Of a stretch of 64,000 nucleotides of DNA, positions 14,363 through 23,344 are shown in pieces; the stretch's first letter is position 1; every line of letters begins with the position of its first letter. Source of the DNA: Kofleriaceae bacterium (lineage in GTDB: Bacteria; Myxococcota_A; Polyangia; Haliangiales; Haliangiaceae); the NCBI GenBank assembly GCA_022842285.1, contig JALHPV010000001.1, positions 62,001 to 126,000 of the forward strand. The letters run 5' to 3'. Under the pieces are notes generated by a model. That model did no database searches. It saw only the letters and a list, made by a program, of their open reading frames with translations, and was not told the DNA's origin. Position numbers and translations under genes: made by a program.

Positions 14363-16165
14363 CTACTGGAGCGGGAGGATGCGGAGCTTGACCGGAGACG
14401 AGGCCGTCGGCGGGTAAGCCACGAGCGAGGCGCCCCACAGGGCGGTCTCGATACATCGCCTCTGCGTTGCCGGGACGCTCGTCGGCACGATCACGTCGGC
14501 GATCTCGAGGCCGGTCACGTCGACCTCGACGTCGATGGCCGCGCGGTCACGGCAGCCTTCGGTGGCGAGCTCGAGCTGGCCGAGGAGCGGCCGGCCGCGG
14601 TTGGTCAACGTCTTGACGTGGTCGTACGCCGGGCCCGGCGCCGCGCAGTCCCGGCAGGTCGTGCCGTAGCGACCGGTCCCGATCAGGGCCCAGGCGTCGC
14701 CGTACGTGCTCGGCGCGCCGTGCTCCACGAACAGCCATTGCTCGTCGGTGACGACCTTGGCGGCGAGTCCCAGCTCCGGATCGCCGACGTACGGCAGGAG
14801 CTCGCGCAGCGCCGCGGTGGACCGCGACAGGTCGGGCACGGCCGGCAAGAGCACCGGTTCCGACCACAGCGTGCCGTGCACGGACAGCTCGCCCGCGCCG
14901 CTGCGCGCGGACGCAAGCATGGAGCACGACGTGCCCTCGGGGAGCGTTGGATCGCAGGTCGTCATGGCGAGATCCCAGCCCACTCCATCGAAGCGGACCT
15001 GGTCGAAGCTCGTCGGCCGCGCGACGATCGTCGCGTCGCCACTGCCCATGTAGGCGCGCCCATGCGTGTCGCGGGCGAGCTCGCCGAGCGGCGAGCGGTT
15101 ATCCGGCCAGAGCTGGGTCGCGGCGTCGACGGTCACGACGTGGACGAGCGTGCCCGCGGGGAGCTTCGTCGCGAGATCCGGCACCAGCTTCGTCACGGAG
15201 CGGGCGAGGAGGCCATCGGTAAAGACGACCACGCGGCGCGTGCCCTTCGCGCTGGCCAGCCAGGTCCCGGCCTCGGTGATCGCGGCATCGATCGCGGATC
15301 CGTTCGCTGGCACCAGCTTCTCGAGGGCGAGATCGATGGTCGCGTCGACATCGCGCGCCGTGGCCCAGGTCGGCAGGAGCGCCGTCGCCGCGCGCGCGAA
15401 CGTGATCACCTGGACCTTCGTGCGGGCGACCTGGGGCAAGTACGAGGCGACCAGCGTGCGCTGCGCGGCAAGCTGCTCCCTGGTCATCGAGCGCGAACCG
15501 TCGACGAGGACCACGGTGGACAGATCGGGCGGGACCTCCGATAGCGGCGATCCGGCCACGAGCTCGATGGCGACATAGCGCTTGTCGCCGACATCGGCGG
15601 CCGGTGCCGAGACGGTCAGGCGCTGCTTCCGCTTGTCGATGAGCTTGATCCAGGCCTCGCCGTCCTCGCGAGGGCGCACGCACGCCGGCTCCTCGGTGAC
15701 CTTGGACTTCGCGAGCCTGGCCCACTCCGTCGGAACGAGCGCGTAGCGGGCGTCGCGGTACCAGCAACCCGGCGCATCGACCTCGAGCGTGAGCTTCACG
15801 GTGCCCGCCTTCGGGACGGCGTAGACCAGCGAGGCCAGACGCGCGGTCGACTCGATCGCGAAGGCCGACCGCGTAGGCTTGCCGGCCTCGCCGCGCGTGA
15901 GGTCGTCGAGCGCCGCACTCACCGTCGAGGCGGGCTGGAGTCCGAGCGTGTGCGTGCGGCCGCCCGCGGTGACCCTTGCGCCGGTGATGGTGGCGTCGCC
16001 GGGGACATCGAGATCGAGGCGGCCCACCGAGGGCTGCGCGACCTTCACGCGGTACGTCACCGTGAGCGCGATCCGCTGGTCGACGAGCTTCGCCTTCACC
16101 CCCGTCACCCCGTCGGCCACGGCCACCATCGGCCACATCACGAGGACCATCACCAGCCAGCGCAT
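14363..16165 (-). CDS. Secreted VIT-like/von Willebrand A domain protein
   Basis: 600 residues with a Sec signal (MRWLVMVLVMWPMVAVA). The next about 120 residues form a beta-sandwich reminiscent of a VIT (vault/inter-alpha-trypsin) domain. A vWA domain follows, with the MIDAS motif DGSRS starting at Asp222, a Thr in the later SAKGTRRVVVFTDG strand and regular Rossmann-like alternation. This indicates metal-dependent adhesion or protein binding outside the inner membrane. The C-terminal 200 residues contain several cysteines (CDPTLPEGTSC, TCRDC) and beta structure. The start at 16165 is preferred over further upstream codons because it begins the signal peptide. It is divergent from the membrane protein at 16203. 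Confidence 0.75.
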   Translation of the reverse strand: MRWLVMVLVMWPMVAVADGVTGVKAKLVDQRIALTVTYRVKVAQPSVGRLDLDVPGDATITGARVTAGGRTHTLGLQPASTVSAALDDLTRGEAGKPTRSAFAIESTARLASLVYAVPKAGTVKLTLEVDAPGCWYRDARYALVPTEWARLAKSKVTEEPACVRPREDGEAWIKLIDKRKQRLTVSAPAADVGDKRYVAIELVAGSPLSEVPPDLSTVVLVDGSRSMTREQLAAQRTLVASYLPQVARTKVQVITFARAATALLPTWATARDVDATIDLALEKLVPANGSAIDAAITEAGTWLASAKGTRRVVVFTDGLLARSVTKLVPDLATKLPAGTLVHVVTVDAATQLWPDNRSPLGELARDTHGRAYMGSGDATIVARPTSFDQVRFDGVGWDLAMTTCDPTLPEGTSCSMLASARSGAGELSVHGTLWSEPVLLPAVPDLSRSTAALRELLPYVGDPELGLAAKVVTDEQWLFVEHGAPSTYGDAWALIGTGRYGTTCRDCAAPGPAYDHVKTLTNRGRPLLGQLELATEGCRDRAAIDVEVDVTGLEIADVIVPTSVPATQRRCIETALWGASLVAYPPTASSPVKLRILPLQ

Positions 16166-16202
16166 GTCTCCACCCTGACACCACGGGGTGTAGCCTGGTT
16201 CC

Positions 16203-16880
16203 ATGGACGACGAAGTCATCTTCATGATCCTGCGGGTGCTGGCGCCGGCCATGGGAGCCCTCGCGGTCTCGATCATGCTGTGGGTGCCGCTGGTGCTGTA
16301 CGTGATCGCGCGCTGGCGGCAGAACAAGGAGCCCCAGGTCGATCCTCAGCACGGCCCGAAGTTCGCGCTGCACTACTTTGGCTCCATCGCCCTCCATCTC
16401 ACTCTCGGCGGCCTCGCGCTGCTGCTCTACACGCTCGTCAGCAAGGAGAGCAGTGACTACAAGGGTGACTCGTATCGCGCGGCGGCCGGCTTTCTCCTCG
16501 CGGGTGGGCTCGTCCTCGGCATCACCACGGGCCTGCGGCGCTTCACGAACGATGACGATCGGCCCGGCGTGCGCCGCCTCTTCACCGGCTTCAACCTCAT
16601 CACCGCCGGTGCGGTCACGTTCTTCGCCCTCGTCGCCGGCTGCCAGCTGCTCCTGATGAAGAGCCGCAGCGGCGATGGGATCGGCCGCCTCGCGATGGTC
16701 GCGCTGCTCGTCTACGGCGGGGCGACCGCGTTCCTCACGCTGCGGATGGGCAAGCTCGCCAAGCCCGACGACGGGCCTGGCGCTCCTCCGTCGATCCAGC
16801 CGCCGGTGCCGCGCACGGCCACGCCCGCGACGGGCTTGCCGGTCCTCGGTGGTGGCGAGTTCCCGCCGATCAAGGAGTGA
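16203..16880 (+). CDS. Integral membrane protein of unknown function
   Basis: 225 residues with about five hydrophobic segments (around 10-35, 58-78, 95-110, 128-150, 163-182) and a proline-rich soluble tail of some 40 residues. No family motif is recognised. Starts 37 bases from the divergent vWA gene and ends 6 bases before the convergent ABC substrate-binding gene, so it is a single-gene unit. Confidence 0.6.
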   Translation: MDDEVIFMILRVLAPAMGALAVSIMLWVPLVLYVIARWRQNKEPQVDPQHGPKFALHYFGSIALHLTLGGLALLLYTLVSKESSDYKGDSYRAAAGFLLAGGLVLGITTGLRRFTNDDDRPGVRRLFTGFNLITAGAVTFFALVAGCQLLLMKSRSGDGIGRLAMVALLVYGGATAFLTLRMGKLAKPDDGPGAPPSIQPPVPRTATPATGLPVLGGGEFPPIKE

Positions 16881-16886
16881 CGATCT

Positions 16887-17882
16887 TTAGATCGCGGCCG
16901 GGCGGATCTCGGTCGGGATGAAGCGACGATCGAGGAGGTCACCGAGCGGGATCTCCTGCTTCAGGATGCCCGCCTTGATCGCGTACTTCATGATCTGCTT
17001 CATGTCGTCGTCGGTCGGCGTGAGCTGGCGGTAGCTCACGCGATCCGGCGGTTGGGTCAGCACGAACTCGAGGAGCTTCTGGTCCTGGCGGAAGTAGGGC
17101 GCGGCGACCTGCGCGGCTTTCAAGCGGTTCTGCTCGGCCCACTCGCCGCTCTCGGCGATGCCGCGCACGAGGTCACGCACGACCTCGGGATGGTTGTCGA
17201 TCAGCTCCTGCCGCACGACGAGGACGCACGAGATGAACTGCGGCCAGATGTCCTTCGCGTGATAGAGCACCCGGCCGACGCCAGACACCTCCGCCTTCGC
17301 GGCATGCGGCTCGCCGACAAAGTAGGCGTCGATCTCGCCCTGCGCGAGCGCCTGGTACATGTCGGGGGGCGCCATGTCGACGAAGTCGATGTCGCCCGGC
17401 TGCATGCCCTCGTCCTCCATCAGCTTCGTGATGACGAGGTACTGATTCGAGAAGCGGCTCGGACGCGCGAACTTCTTGCCCTTGAGATCGCGAATGCTCT
17501 GGATCGGGCCGTCCTTCTTCACCATCACCGTCGAGCCATCGCGGTGGCCGAGGTAGACGATCTTGACGGGCACGCCCTGTTCGCGGAGCACCATCGCGAG
17601 CGGCGCGAGGAGGAACGTGGCCTGGAGGTCGCCGGCCTTCAGTGCCTCGACGACGGTCGGGAACTCGGTGAAGCGCTGCGACCGGAAGCGCGTCGACGTC
17701 GTGGTCGTCTTCGTCGCGAAGTCGGTGACCGGGCAGGTGAGGTGACACGTGACCGGCAGGAAGCCGACGTCGAGCTCCCCGCCGGCGACCGCATCCGTGA
17801 CCTGCCACGGGCGCTTGTGCGCCAGGGTCAGGGCGACGAGGAGGCCGACGGTGACGGCGAGGATGCGCATGCCCGTGCTCAT
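16887..17882 (-). CDS. ABC transporter substrate-binding protein, NitT/TauT type
   Basis: 331 residues. N-terminal membrane anchor or signal (MRILAVTVGLLVALTLA), then a periplasmic-binding fold of the SsuA/NrtA/ThiY group: ELDVGFLPVTCHLTCPV at the first strand, VEALKAGDLQATFLLAPLAM, IRDLKGKKFARPSRFSNQYL, ALAQGEIDAYFVGEPHAAKAE and a helix-rich C-terminus. Substrates of this group include nitrate, bicarbonate, sulfonates and pyrimidine precursors; the sequence does not decide between them. Its start overlaps the ATPase stop (ATGA), so the three genes permease-ATPase-binding protein are translationally coupled. The much longer open frame upstream is not used, because it would overlap the ATPase entirely. 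Confidence 0.85.
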   Translation of the reverse strand: MSTGMRILAVTVGLLVALTLAHKRPWQVTDAVAGGELDVGFLPVTCHLTCPVTDFATKTTTTSTRFRSQRFTEFPTVVEALKAGDLQATFLLAPLAMVLREQGVPVKIVYLGHRDGSTVMVKKDGPIQSIRDLKGKKFARPSRFSNQYLVITKLMEDEGMQPGDIDFVDMAPPDMYQALAQGEIDAYFVGEPHAAKAEVSGVGRVLYHAKDIWPQFISCVLVVRQELIDNHPEVVRDLVRGIAESGEWAEQNRLKAAQVAAPYFRQDQKLLEFVLTQPPDRVSYRQLTPTDDDMKQIMKYAIKAGILKQEIPLGDLLDRRFIPTEIRPAAI

Positions 17883-18592
17883 GTGAGTCCCAGCTCTTCC
17901 ATGATGGTGTGCTCGGCTTCGGCGACGCCAGGAGTCGCGGGAGTACGGGGCCGGCTCGTCGGCAGCTCGAGGATCTTGCGCACGTTGGTGGGACGGATCC
18001 CGAGCACGACCACGCGATCGCCGAGCTGGACGGCCTCTTCGATATCGTGGGTCACGAACACGACGGTGCGCGGTCGCTCGGCGAGCGTGGAGGAGAGCTC
18101 CTTGCGCATACGCTGGCGCGATTGATAGTCGAGCGCGGAGAACGGCTCGTCCATCAGCAAGATGTCGGTCTCGCCGGCGAGGGCGCGGGCGATCTCGACC
18201 CGCTGGCGCATGCCCCCGGAGAGCTGGTGCGCGTAGTGGTTCGCGAAGTCTGTCAGGCGCGTGATCTCGAGCCACTCGTCGACCTTCTTGGTCGCGACCT
18301 CCTTCGAGGTGCCACGCGGCAAGCCGCCGGCGATGTTCTGGCGGACGGTCAACCAGGGGAACAGCCCGCCTGACTGGTAGATGGTGCGCGACACGCCGCG
18401 CCGCACGAGCTCGCCGCGGGACGGCTTCAGGTGTCCGCCGAGGAGCGAGAGCAGCGTCGACTTGCCGCAGCCCGACGGTCCGACGCAGACGACGAGCTCG
18501 CCGCGCGCGACGGTGAAGTCCAGGCCGTCGAAGACGGTCAGGGAGCCGTAGTCGAAGCCGACACCTTTGAGATCGAGGATGGGGTCGCTCAT
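17879..18592 (-). CDS. ABC transporter ATP-binding protein, NitT/TauT type
   Basis: 237 residues. Complete nucleotide-binding domain: Walker A GPSGCGKST at about 39-47, Q-loop in YQSGGLFPWLTV, ABC signature LSGGMRQRVEIARAL, Walker B ILLMDEPFSALD and the switch His in FVTHDIEEAV. The FPWLTV after the Q-loop Gln is typical of nitrate/taurine importers. Four-base overlaps (ATGA) with the permease before it and the binding protein after it show one operon. It powers import through the permease at 18589. Confidence 0.93.
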   Translation of the reverse strand: MSDPILDLKGVGFDYGSLTVFDGLDFTVARGELVVCVGPSGCGKSTLLSLLGGHLKPSRGELVRRGVSRTIYQSGGLFPWLTVRQNIAGGLPRGTSKEVATKKVDEWLEITRLTDFANHYAHQLSGGMRQRVEIARALAGETDILLMDEPFSALDYQSRQRMRKELSSTLAERPRTVVFVTHDIEEAVQLGDRVVVLGIRPTNVRKILELPTSRPRTPATPGVAEAEHTIMEELGLT

Positions 18593-19341
18593 TGTTCGAA
18601 CCCCCAGCGCACACTCGGGATCTTCGTCAGGCGGGCGAACAGCAGATCCAGCACGATGCCGATCGCGCCGATCACGATCATGCCGCACACGACGAGATCC
18701 ATGCGGAGGCCGTTGCGGGCGTCGATGATGAGGAATCCGAGGCCGCTGCGCACGGCGATCATCTCGGCCGCGACGACCACCATCCACGCGACGCCGATGG
18801 CGATCCGGAGCGCGGTCACGAGCTGCGGCATGATCGCGGGCAGCGTGATCTCGGCGAGCACGCGCCAGCCGCGGATGCCCATGTCCTCGGCGACGCGGTA
18901 GTACACCTTCGGGACCGAGGCCGAGGCCGCCGCCGTCGCGAGCACGATCTGGAAGAAGGTCGCGAGAAAGAGGATGAAGATGGCCGGTGGATCGCCGATG
19001 CCGAACCAGATGATGCCGAATGGGATCCAGGCGATCGGCGAGAGCGAGCGGAAGAAGTTCACCCACGGCATGAGCGCCTCGCGCGTGCGGAGCGAGCGAC
19101 CGATGACGAGGCCGAGCGGCACCGCGAGCGCGACGCCCACGACGTAGCCCCACGCCACTCGGTACAGCGACGCGATCGTGTCGGCGAGAAGCCGGCCCGA
19201 CTTCACCTCGTCGAGGAAGGCGGCGGCGACGGCCGGCGGGGAGGGGATGGTCCCTATCGGAAACGCGCCGGCGGCAAAGGCGATCCACCAGATCGCCAGG
19301 AGGATGGCTCCGGTCAGGATCGGCCAGAGGAACCGCGACAC
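18589..19341 (-). CDS. ABC transporter permease, NitT/TauT type
   Basis: 250 residues, GTG start, first gene of the importer operon. About six membrane segments. The BPD_transp_1 signature, the EAA loop, is seen as VPKVYYRVAEDMGIRGWRVLAEITLPAIMP. The NFFRSLSPIAWIPFGIIWFGIG block is the usual substrate-channel segment of nitrate/sulfonate/taurine permeases. The start is about 155 bases from the divergent lipoprotein gene; the palindrome at 19448 lies in that gap and could control either side. Confidence 0.92.
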   Translation of the reverse strand: MSRFLWPILTGAILLAIWWIAFAAGAFPIGTIPSPPAVAAAFLDEVKSGRLLADTIASLYRVAWGYVVGVALAVPLGLVIGRSLRTREALMPWVNFFRSLSPIAWIPFGIIWFGIGDPPAIFILFLATFFQIVLATAAASASVPKVYYRVAEDMGIRGWRVLAEITLPAIMPQLVTALRIAIGVAWMVVVAAEMIAVRSGLGFLIIDARNGLRMDLVVCGMIVIGAIGIVLDLLFARLTKIPSVRWGFEQ

Positions 19342-19447
19342 GGCCCAATCCTATCGCTCCTGGGGTGGAGACGCTCCCCCGGGATGGGATTCCACGCCTG
19401 TCGACGAGGTTCTACACACTGCCGAGGCGCGTCGACAAGACGGCGTT

Positions 19448-19473
19448 CCGATCGTGGGCCGGCCTACGATCGG
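19448..19473. promoter_or_regulatory. 26-bp near-perfect palindrome in a divergent promoter region
   Basis: CCGATCGTGGGCC at 19448-19460 is followed by GGCCTACGATCGG; 24 of 26 bases are symmetric. It lies 25-50 bases before the lipoprotein start at 19498 and about 107 bases before the ABC permease start. A pair of GTCGAC half-sites (near 19400 and 19430) lies next to it. It looks like an operator for a dimeric regulator; the regulator is not identified. Confidence 0.45.
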
Positions 19474-19497
19474 TGGATCGTGCTGCACCCGCTGCGC

Positions 19498-20418
19498 ATG
19501 GCGGTTCACAGCCCGATCTCGGCCCGTTCGCTGCAATTCGGCCCACCCGTGCGCCACTTCATCCCTCGCCTCGCGTTCCTCCTCGTCCTCCCCAGCGCTG
19601 CCTGTGTCGTCGGCGACGAGGCCGACGAAGCGACCGCGGGGGCATCGATCGAAGACCCGGGCCACGAGCTGAATCGCTTGAGCGGCTGCCGGGGCCAGGC
19701 CTCCTCGTCCATCCCGAGCAGCGGCATGTATCGCCTGACGACGTTCGGCGGACCCGGTGACCACCAGTCGATGTCGTGCGGTGGTTACGCCGACGGCACC
19801 ACCTGGTACGCGGCGTCGCGCCAGCGCTACGGCTGCGGCTCGAAGCTGAAGCTCGAGGCGAACGGCAAGTGCGCCATCGTGACCGCGCTCGACTACGGCC
19901 CCGACGTCTGCGTCGAGAACGCCGCCGGGATGCCCATCATCGACGTGTCGCCCAAGGCGTCGCGCCACCTGTTCGGCGAGGCGGGCGTCGGTTATTCGGA
20001 CCGCCTGAACGTCAAGGTCACGAAGGTCGCGGCGAGCACGCCCGTGGGGCCTTGCTCGACGACCGCGCCGACGACGCCCACGCCCCCGAGTGACCCCGGC
20101 TCGACCGCCGCGTGCGACTCGGCGACGCTGGGCCGCTCCGTCGAGGCCGGCGTGTGCGTGCAGGGGGCGAGCGACGCGAAGTGGTACCAGTGCACCGACG
20201 GCCAGTGGCTCCAGCGTACGAGCCTCGGCAGCTGCACCGAGCGCTACGGCTTCTGTGCGTCGGCCACGCTCGGCCGCAACGTCCCCCCGCGGACCTGCGT
20301 CCAGGCCGCTTCGGATGAGGTCTGGTACCAGTGCAACGGTCAGACCTGGGTGAGCCCCGTCACGACGGCGACGCGACAGGGGCCGATCGGCACGTGTTCG
20401 ACCTGGAACCCGCTCTGA
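19498..20418 (+). CDS. Lipoprotein with double-psi beta-barrel (RlpA/expansin-like) domain and two Cys-Trp repeats
   Basis: About 306 residues. A hydrophobic segment ending LPSAAC gives a lipobox; the start at 19498 is the nearest ATG, with a GTG at 19480 possible. Residues about 60-165 form a double-psi beta-barrel: MYRLTTFGG, TWYAAS, CAIVTALDYGP, and IIDVSPKASRHLF, which matches the D-x-S-x-x-A signature of RlpA/expansin/barwin folds. After a proline-threonine linker come two repeats of about 50 residues, each with SATLGR, a Cys, and WYQC. These may bind carbohydrate. Likely acts on, or binds to, cell-wall or external polysaccharide; activity not proven. Confidence 0.75.
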   Translation: MAVHSPISARSLQFGPPVRHFIPRLAFLLVLPSAACVVGDEADEATAGASIEDPGHELNRLSGCRGQASSSIPSSGMYRLTTFGGPGDHQSMSCGGYADGTTWYAASRQRYGCGSKLKLEANGKCAIVTALDYGPDVCVENAAGMPIIDVSPKASRHLFGEAGVGYSDRLNVKVTKVAASTPVGPCSTTAPTTPTPPSDPGSTAACDSATLGRSVEAGVCVQGASDAKWYQCTDGQWLQRTSLGSCTERYGFCASATLGRNVPPRTCVQAASDEVWYQCNGQTWVSPVTTATRQGPIGTCSTWNPL

Positions 20419-20430
20419 TACTGTCCGTGG

Positions 20431-21444
20431 GTGACGTGGTCCCGCTGCCTCGCGCTCGCGCTCCTCTGCGCGTGCGGTGATGAGCCGATGCCGCCCGACG
20501 ATAGCGGGCCGTGGCGGCTGACCACCGAGATGCCAGGCCGGCGTCTCGAAGCCGGCGTCGTGGCAATGGGCACGCAGGTGGTCGTCGTGGGTGGCTACTC
20601 GACGTCGCTCGAAGAGGGGCTCGAGATCACGCGCACGATGCTGCTGTTCGACACGTTCGATGCGTCGTGGAAGGAGCTGCCGCCCGAGGTGCCCGTCGCA
20701 TGGACCCATCCGGCGGTGGTGTCGGTCGGTGGCTCGCTGTTTGTCCTCGGGGGACTCGACCGCGACCTCGTGGCCCAGGGCGAATCGTATCTCCTCGACC
20801 TCGGCGGTCGGGTCTGGGAGCGCCTCACGCCGATGCCGGCCGGTCTCGAGCGCGGAGCGGCCGCCGTTGTCCACGAGCCGCCGTTCGCGTACCTGTTCGG
20901 GGGTTCGCAGCAGGCGCGAGGGGCGATCGCCACGAACCTCGCCGTCGATCTGTCCGGCAACAATGGCACCACACGTGGCCTGTGGGCGGAGCTGCCGCCG
21001 TTGCCGTCCCCGCGCTCGCACGCCGCGGCCGCGCGCATGGAGGACGGGACCTTCATCGTTGCCGGTGGTACCGACGACGAGGGGCGTCCGCTCGCCGAGA
21101 CGATCGCGCTCGCGCCGAACGCCACTGCGTGGACCGTCCGCAGTCCCATGCCGACGGCGCGCGGCGGATGCGCCTACGGGATCGTGTACGGCCAGCTGAT
21201 CTGTGCCGGCGGCGAGACGGAGACGGAAGCACTCACGGCCGTCGAGGCCTACAACCCGACCACCGATCTCTGGACCGTCCTCCCCGACCTGCCGGAACCA
21301 CGTGCGGGAGTCCACGGCGCCGTCGTCGGTCAGCGGCTCTACCTCCCGGGAGGGGCGTCGGCCCTGCGCTTCGAGCCCATGGCGTCGGTCTACGAGTTCA
21401 CGTTGCTCGACACGATCGGGCAGGGCGATCTTGGGTCTCGGTAG
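20431..21444 (+). CDS. Kelch-repeat lipoprotein
   Basis: 337 residues, GTG start. Lipobox at ALALLCAC within the first 15 residues. The rest consists of kelch-type blades: repeated motifs with GG following hydrophobic strands (VVVGGYS, FVLGGLD, YLFGGSQ, IVAGGTDDEG, ICAGGETE, YLPGGAS), spaced 45-60 residues apart, giving about six blades and thus a closed beta-propeller. Proteins of this type are common in myxobacteria and bind proteins or sugars at the cell surface. It lies 12 bases after the DPBB lipoprotein and 33 before the DUF2330 gene. Confidence 0.8.
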   Translation: MTWSRCLALALLCACGDEPMPPDDSGPWRLTTEMPGRRLEAGVVAMGTQVVVVGGYSTSLEEGLEITRTMLLFDTFDASWKELPPEVPVAWTHPAVVSVGGSLFVLGGLDRDLVAQGESYLLDLGGRVWERLTPMPAGLERGAAAVVHEPPFAYLFGGSQQARGAIATNLAVDLSGNNGTTRGLWAELPPLPSPRSHAAAARMEDGTFIVAGGTDDEGRPLAETIALAPNATAWTVRSPMPTARGGCAYGIVYGQLICAGGETETEALTAVEAYNPTTDLWTVLPDLPEPRAGVHGAVVGQRLYLPGGASALRFEPMASVYEFTLLDTIGQGDLGSR

Positions 21445-21477
21445 ATCGATTTCAACCGGGGCGCGTTGGAGGGACAG

Positions 21478-22986
21478 ATGCGAGGAAAACTCATCGCCAT
21501 AGGGATTGCTGCGCTCATCGCCGGCGCACCGGAGCGGGCCGACGCCTTCTGTGGGTTCTACGTCGGCGGAGCGGGCGCGGAGATGTTCAACAACGCGACG
21601 CAGGTGGTGCTCATGCGCCACGGCACCACGACGGTGCTGTCGATGGAGAACAACTACCAGGGACCACCGCAGGGCTTCGCGCTCGTGGTGCCGGTTCCGG
21701 TGGTCGTCAAGGAGGATCAGGTCCGCACGCTCGACACGGCCGTGTTCGATCGCGTCGACATCCTCGGTGCCCCGCGCCTCGTCGAGTACTGGGAGCACGA
21801 CCCGTGTCAGGCCGACTACTACTTCGACGACGTCGTACTGGCGAGCTCGGTTGACCGTGAGAGCGCGGACGAAGAGTCCGAGGAGTCCGACGAGGAGGAG
21901 TACAAGGTCAAGATCGAGGCGAAGTTCTCCGTCGGTGAATACGACATCGTCGTGCTCTCGGCGCAGGAGTCGACGGGACTCGATCGCTGGCTGCGCGCCA
22001 ACCAGTACGAGATCCCGTCCGGCGCCGAGCCGCTCCTCCGCCCCTACGTCGAGCAAGGCACCAAGTTCTTCGTCGCGAAGGTCGACCCGAAGAAGGTGAG
22101 GTTCGTGAACGGCATGGCGACGCTCTCGCCGCTGCGCTTCCACTACGAATCACCCGACTTCGCCCTGCCGATTCGCCTCGGCGCCGCGAACAGCCCGGGC
22201 GCGCAGGACCTGATCGTCAACATCCTCGCGCCGAACAACACGCGCTACGAGGTGTCCAACTTCCCCAACGTCACCATCCCGACGAACCTGCGCGTCAACG
22301 ACGAGGTCCGCACGCGCTTCGGCGAGTTCTACACCGCCCTCTTCGATCACACCCTCGCGCGCGTCCCGGGCGCCGTCGTCACCGAATACTCGTGGGACGC
22401 GGGCAGCTGCGATCCGTGCCCGGGCCCCACGCTCGACGGCAACGACCTCGCCACCCTCGGCGCCGACATCATCGGCGCGACCTACAAGGACACCGAGTAC
22501 GCCTCGTACAACCTCACGCGACTCCACGCGCGCTACGGCAAGGACGTCAAGGACGACCTCGTCTTCCGCGCCGTGAAGCCCATCGAAGGCGGCCGGGGTG
22601 TCCCCGACGCCAAGGGCGAGGTGTCCAGCGCCGTCAACCAGGACGCCTACACGAACAACTTCCAGGGTCGCTACATGATCCTCCACCCGTGGACCGGCGA
22701 GGTCTCCTGCGAGTCTCCGCAGCGCGGCCGCTGGGGGGGCCCGCCCGATGGCTCGCAGATCGCGACCTCCGCGACGAACCTCGCCTTCCAGCCGCGCGGG
22801 CAGGTCCAGCTCGCGAACCTCGTCGCGCAGGACGTACCAGAGATCGGCGTCATGTCCAGCGGCGCGGTGACGCCCCCCACGCCGCTCCGCAAGCCCCAGG
22901 GCTGCGGTGGCTGTGCGACCGGCGGGGCGTCGGGAGCGGTCGTCGCTTTGGGCCTCCTCGGCCTCGTGCGTCGTCGCCGCCGCTAG
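21478..22986 (+). CDS. DUF2330 protein with MYXO-CTERM tail
   Basis: 502 residues. ATG at 21478 is chosen because GGAGGG lies just before it and it begins the signal peptide (IAIGIAALIAGAPERADA). The mature N-terminus FCGFYVGGAGAEMFNNATQVVLMRHG and the following LVVPVPVVVKEDQVR block are hallmarks of DUF2330, a family of secreted proteins of unknown role in Myxococcota and related groups. The tail GCGGCATGG, a hydrophobic helix and a run of five Arg is a MYXO-CTERM sorting signal, suggesting cleavage and surface anchoring. An acidic stretch (about 121-140) is notable. Confidence 0.88.
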   Translation: MRGKLIAIGIAALIAGAPERADAFCGFYVGGAGAEMFNNATQVVLMRHGTTTVLSMENNYQGPPQGFALVVPVPVVVKEDQVRTLDTAVFDRVDILGAPRLVEYWEHDPCQADYYFDDVVLASSVDRESADEESEESDEEEYKVKIEAKFSVGEYDIVVLSAQESTGLDRWLRANQYEIPSGAEPLLRPYVEQGTKFFVAKVDPKKVRFVNGMATLSPLRFHYESPDFALPIRLGAANSPGAQDLIVNILAPNNTRYEVSNFPNVTIPTNLRVNDEVRTRFGEFYTALFDHTLARVPGAVVTEYSWDAGSCDPCPGPTLDGNDLATLGADIIGATYKDTEYASYNLTRLHARYGKDVKDDLVFRAVKPIEGGRGVPDAKGEVSSAVNQDAYTNNFQGRYMILHPWTGEVSCESPQRGRWGGPPDGSQIATSATNLAFQPRGQVQLANLVAQDVPEIGVMSSGAVTPPTPLRKPQGCGGCATGGASGAVVALGLLGLVRRRRR

Positions 22987-22999
22987 CGTAAACAGGGGT

Positions 23000-23317
23000 A
23001 TGCCCTGTGCGCGGTGCGGCTCCGACTCGGTCACGAAGACCGGGTTCTGCGCCGAGTGCGAGACGAGCTACGACGCTTGGTCCCGCCAGCACGCTGCCGA
23101 CATCGTCTGGCAGGTCTTCACCGGCGGGGCCGTGGTCACGATCATGGGGATGCTCATCCCGCTCCTCGGCGCGCCGTTCGTCATCTCCGCCTTCGGCATC
23201 GTCCTCGGTTTCGGGACCTTCGTCGGGGCCCGCACCCTCAGCGAGCGTCGCCGCCGGCAGCAGTATCTCGTCAACGGCGACGTCCCCCGAGCGTACCTGC
23301 CGCCGCCCACGCGCTGA
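23000..23317 (+). CDS. Small zinc-ribbon membrane protein
   Basis: 105 residues. Starts with a zinc ribbon (MPCARC, then CAEC eleven residues later; CxxC-x10-CxxC), followed by two membrane segments (VWQVFTGGAVVTIMGMLIPLL and FVISAFGIVLGFGTFVG) and a basic tail. Such small proteins are widespread and undefined. It starts 13 bases after the DUF2330 stop. Confidence 0.65.
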   Translation: MPCARCGSDSVTKTGFCAECETSYDAWSRQHAADIVWQVFTGGAVVTIMGMLIPLLGAPFVISAFGIVLGFGTFVGARTLSERRRRQQYLVNGDVPRAYLPPPTR

Positions 23318-23344
23318 CGCATGAAGCGGGGCGCTATCGGGGCT

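Noticed and set aside
17883-18614. N-terminal extension of the ABC substrate-binding gene to 18614
   Set aside because: It would overlap the whole ATPase gene in another frame; the ATG at 17882 gives a normal length, a signal segment and an ATGA overlap.
19351-22143. 930-codon minus-strand open frame spanning the DPBB, kelch and DUF2330 genes
   Set aside because: It covers three real, well-marked plus-strand genes with signal peptides; the translation is Arg/His/Gly noise.
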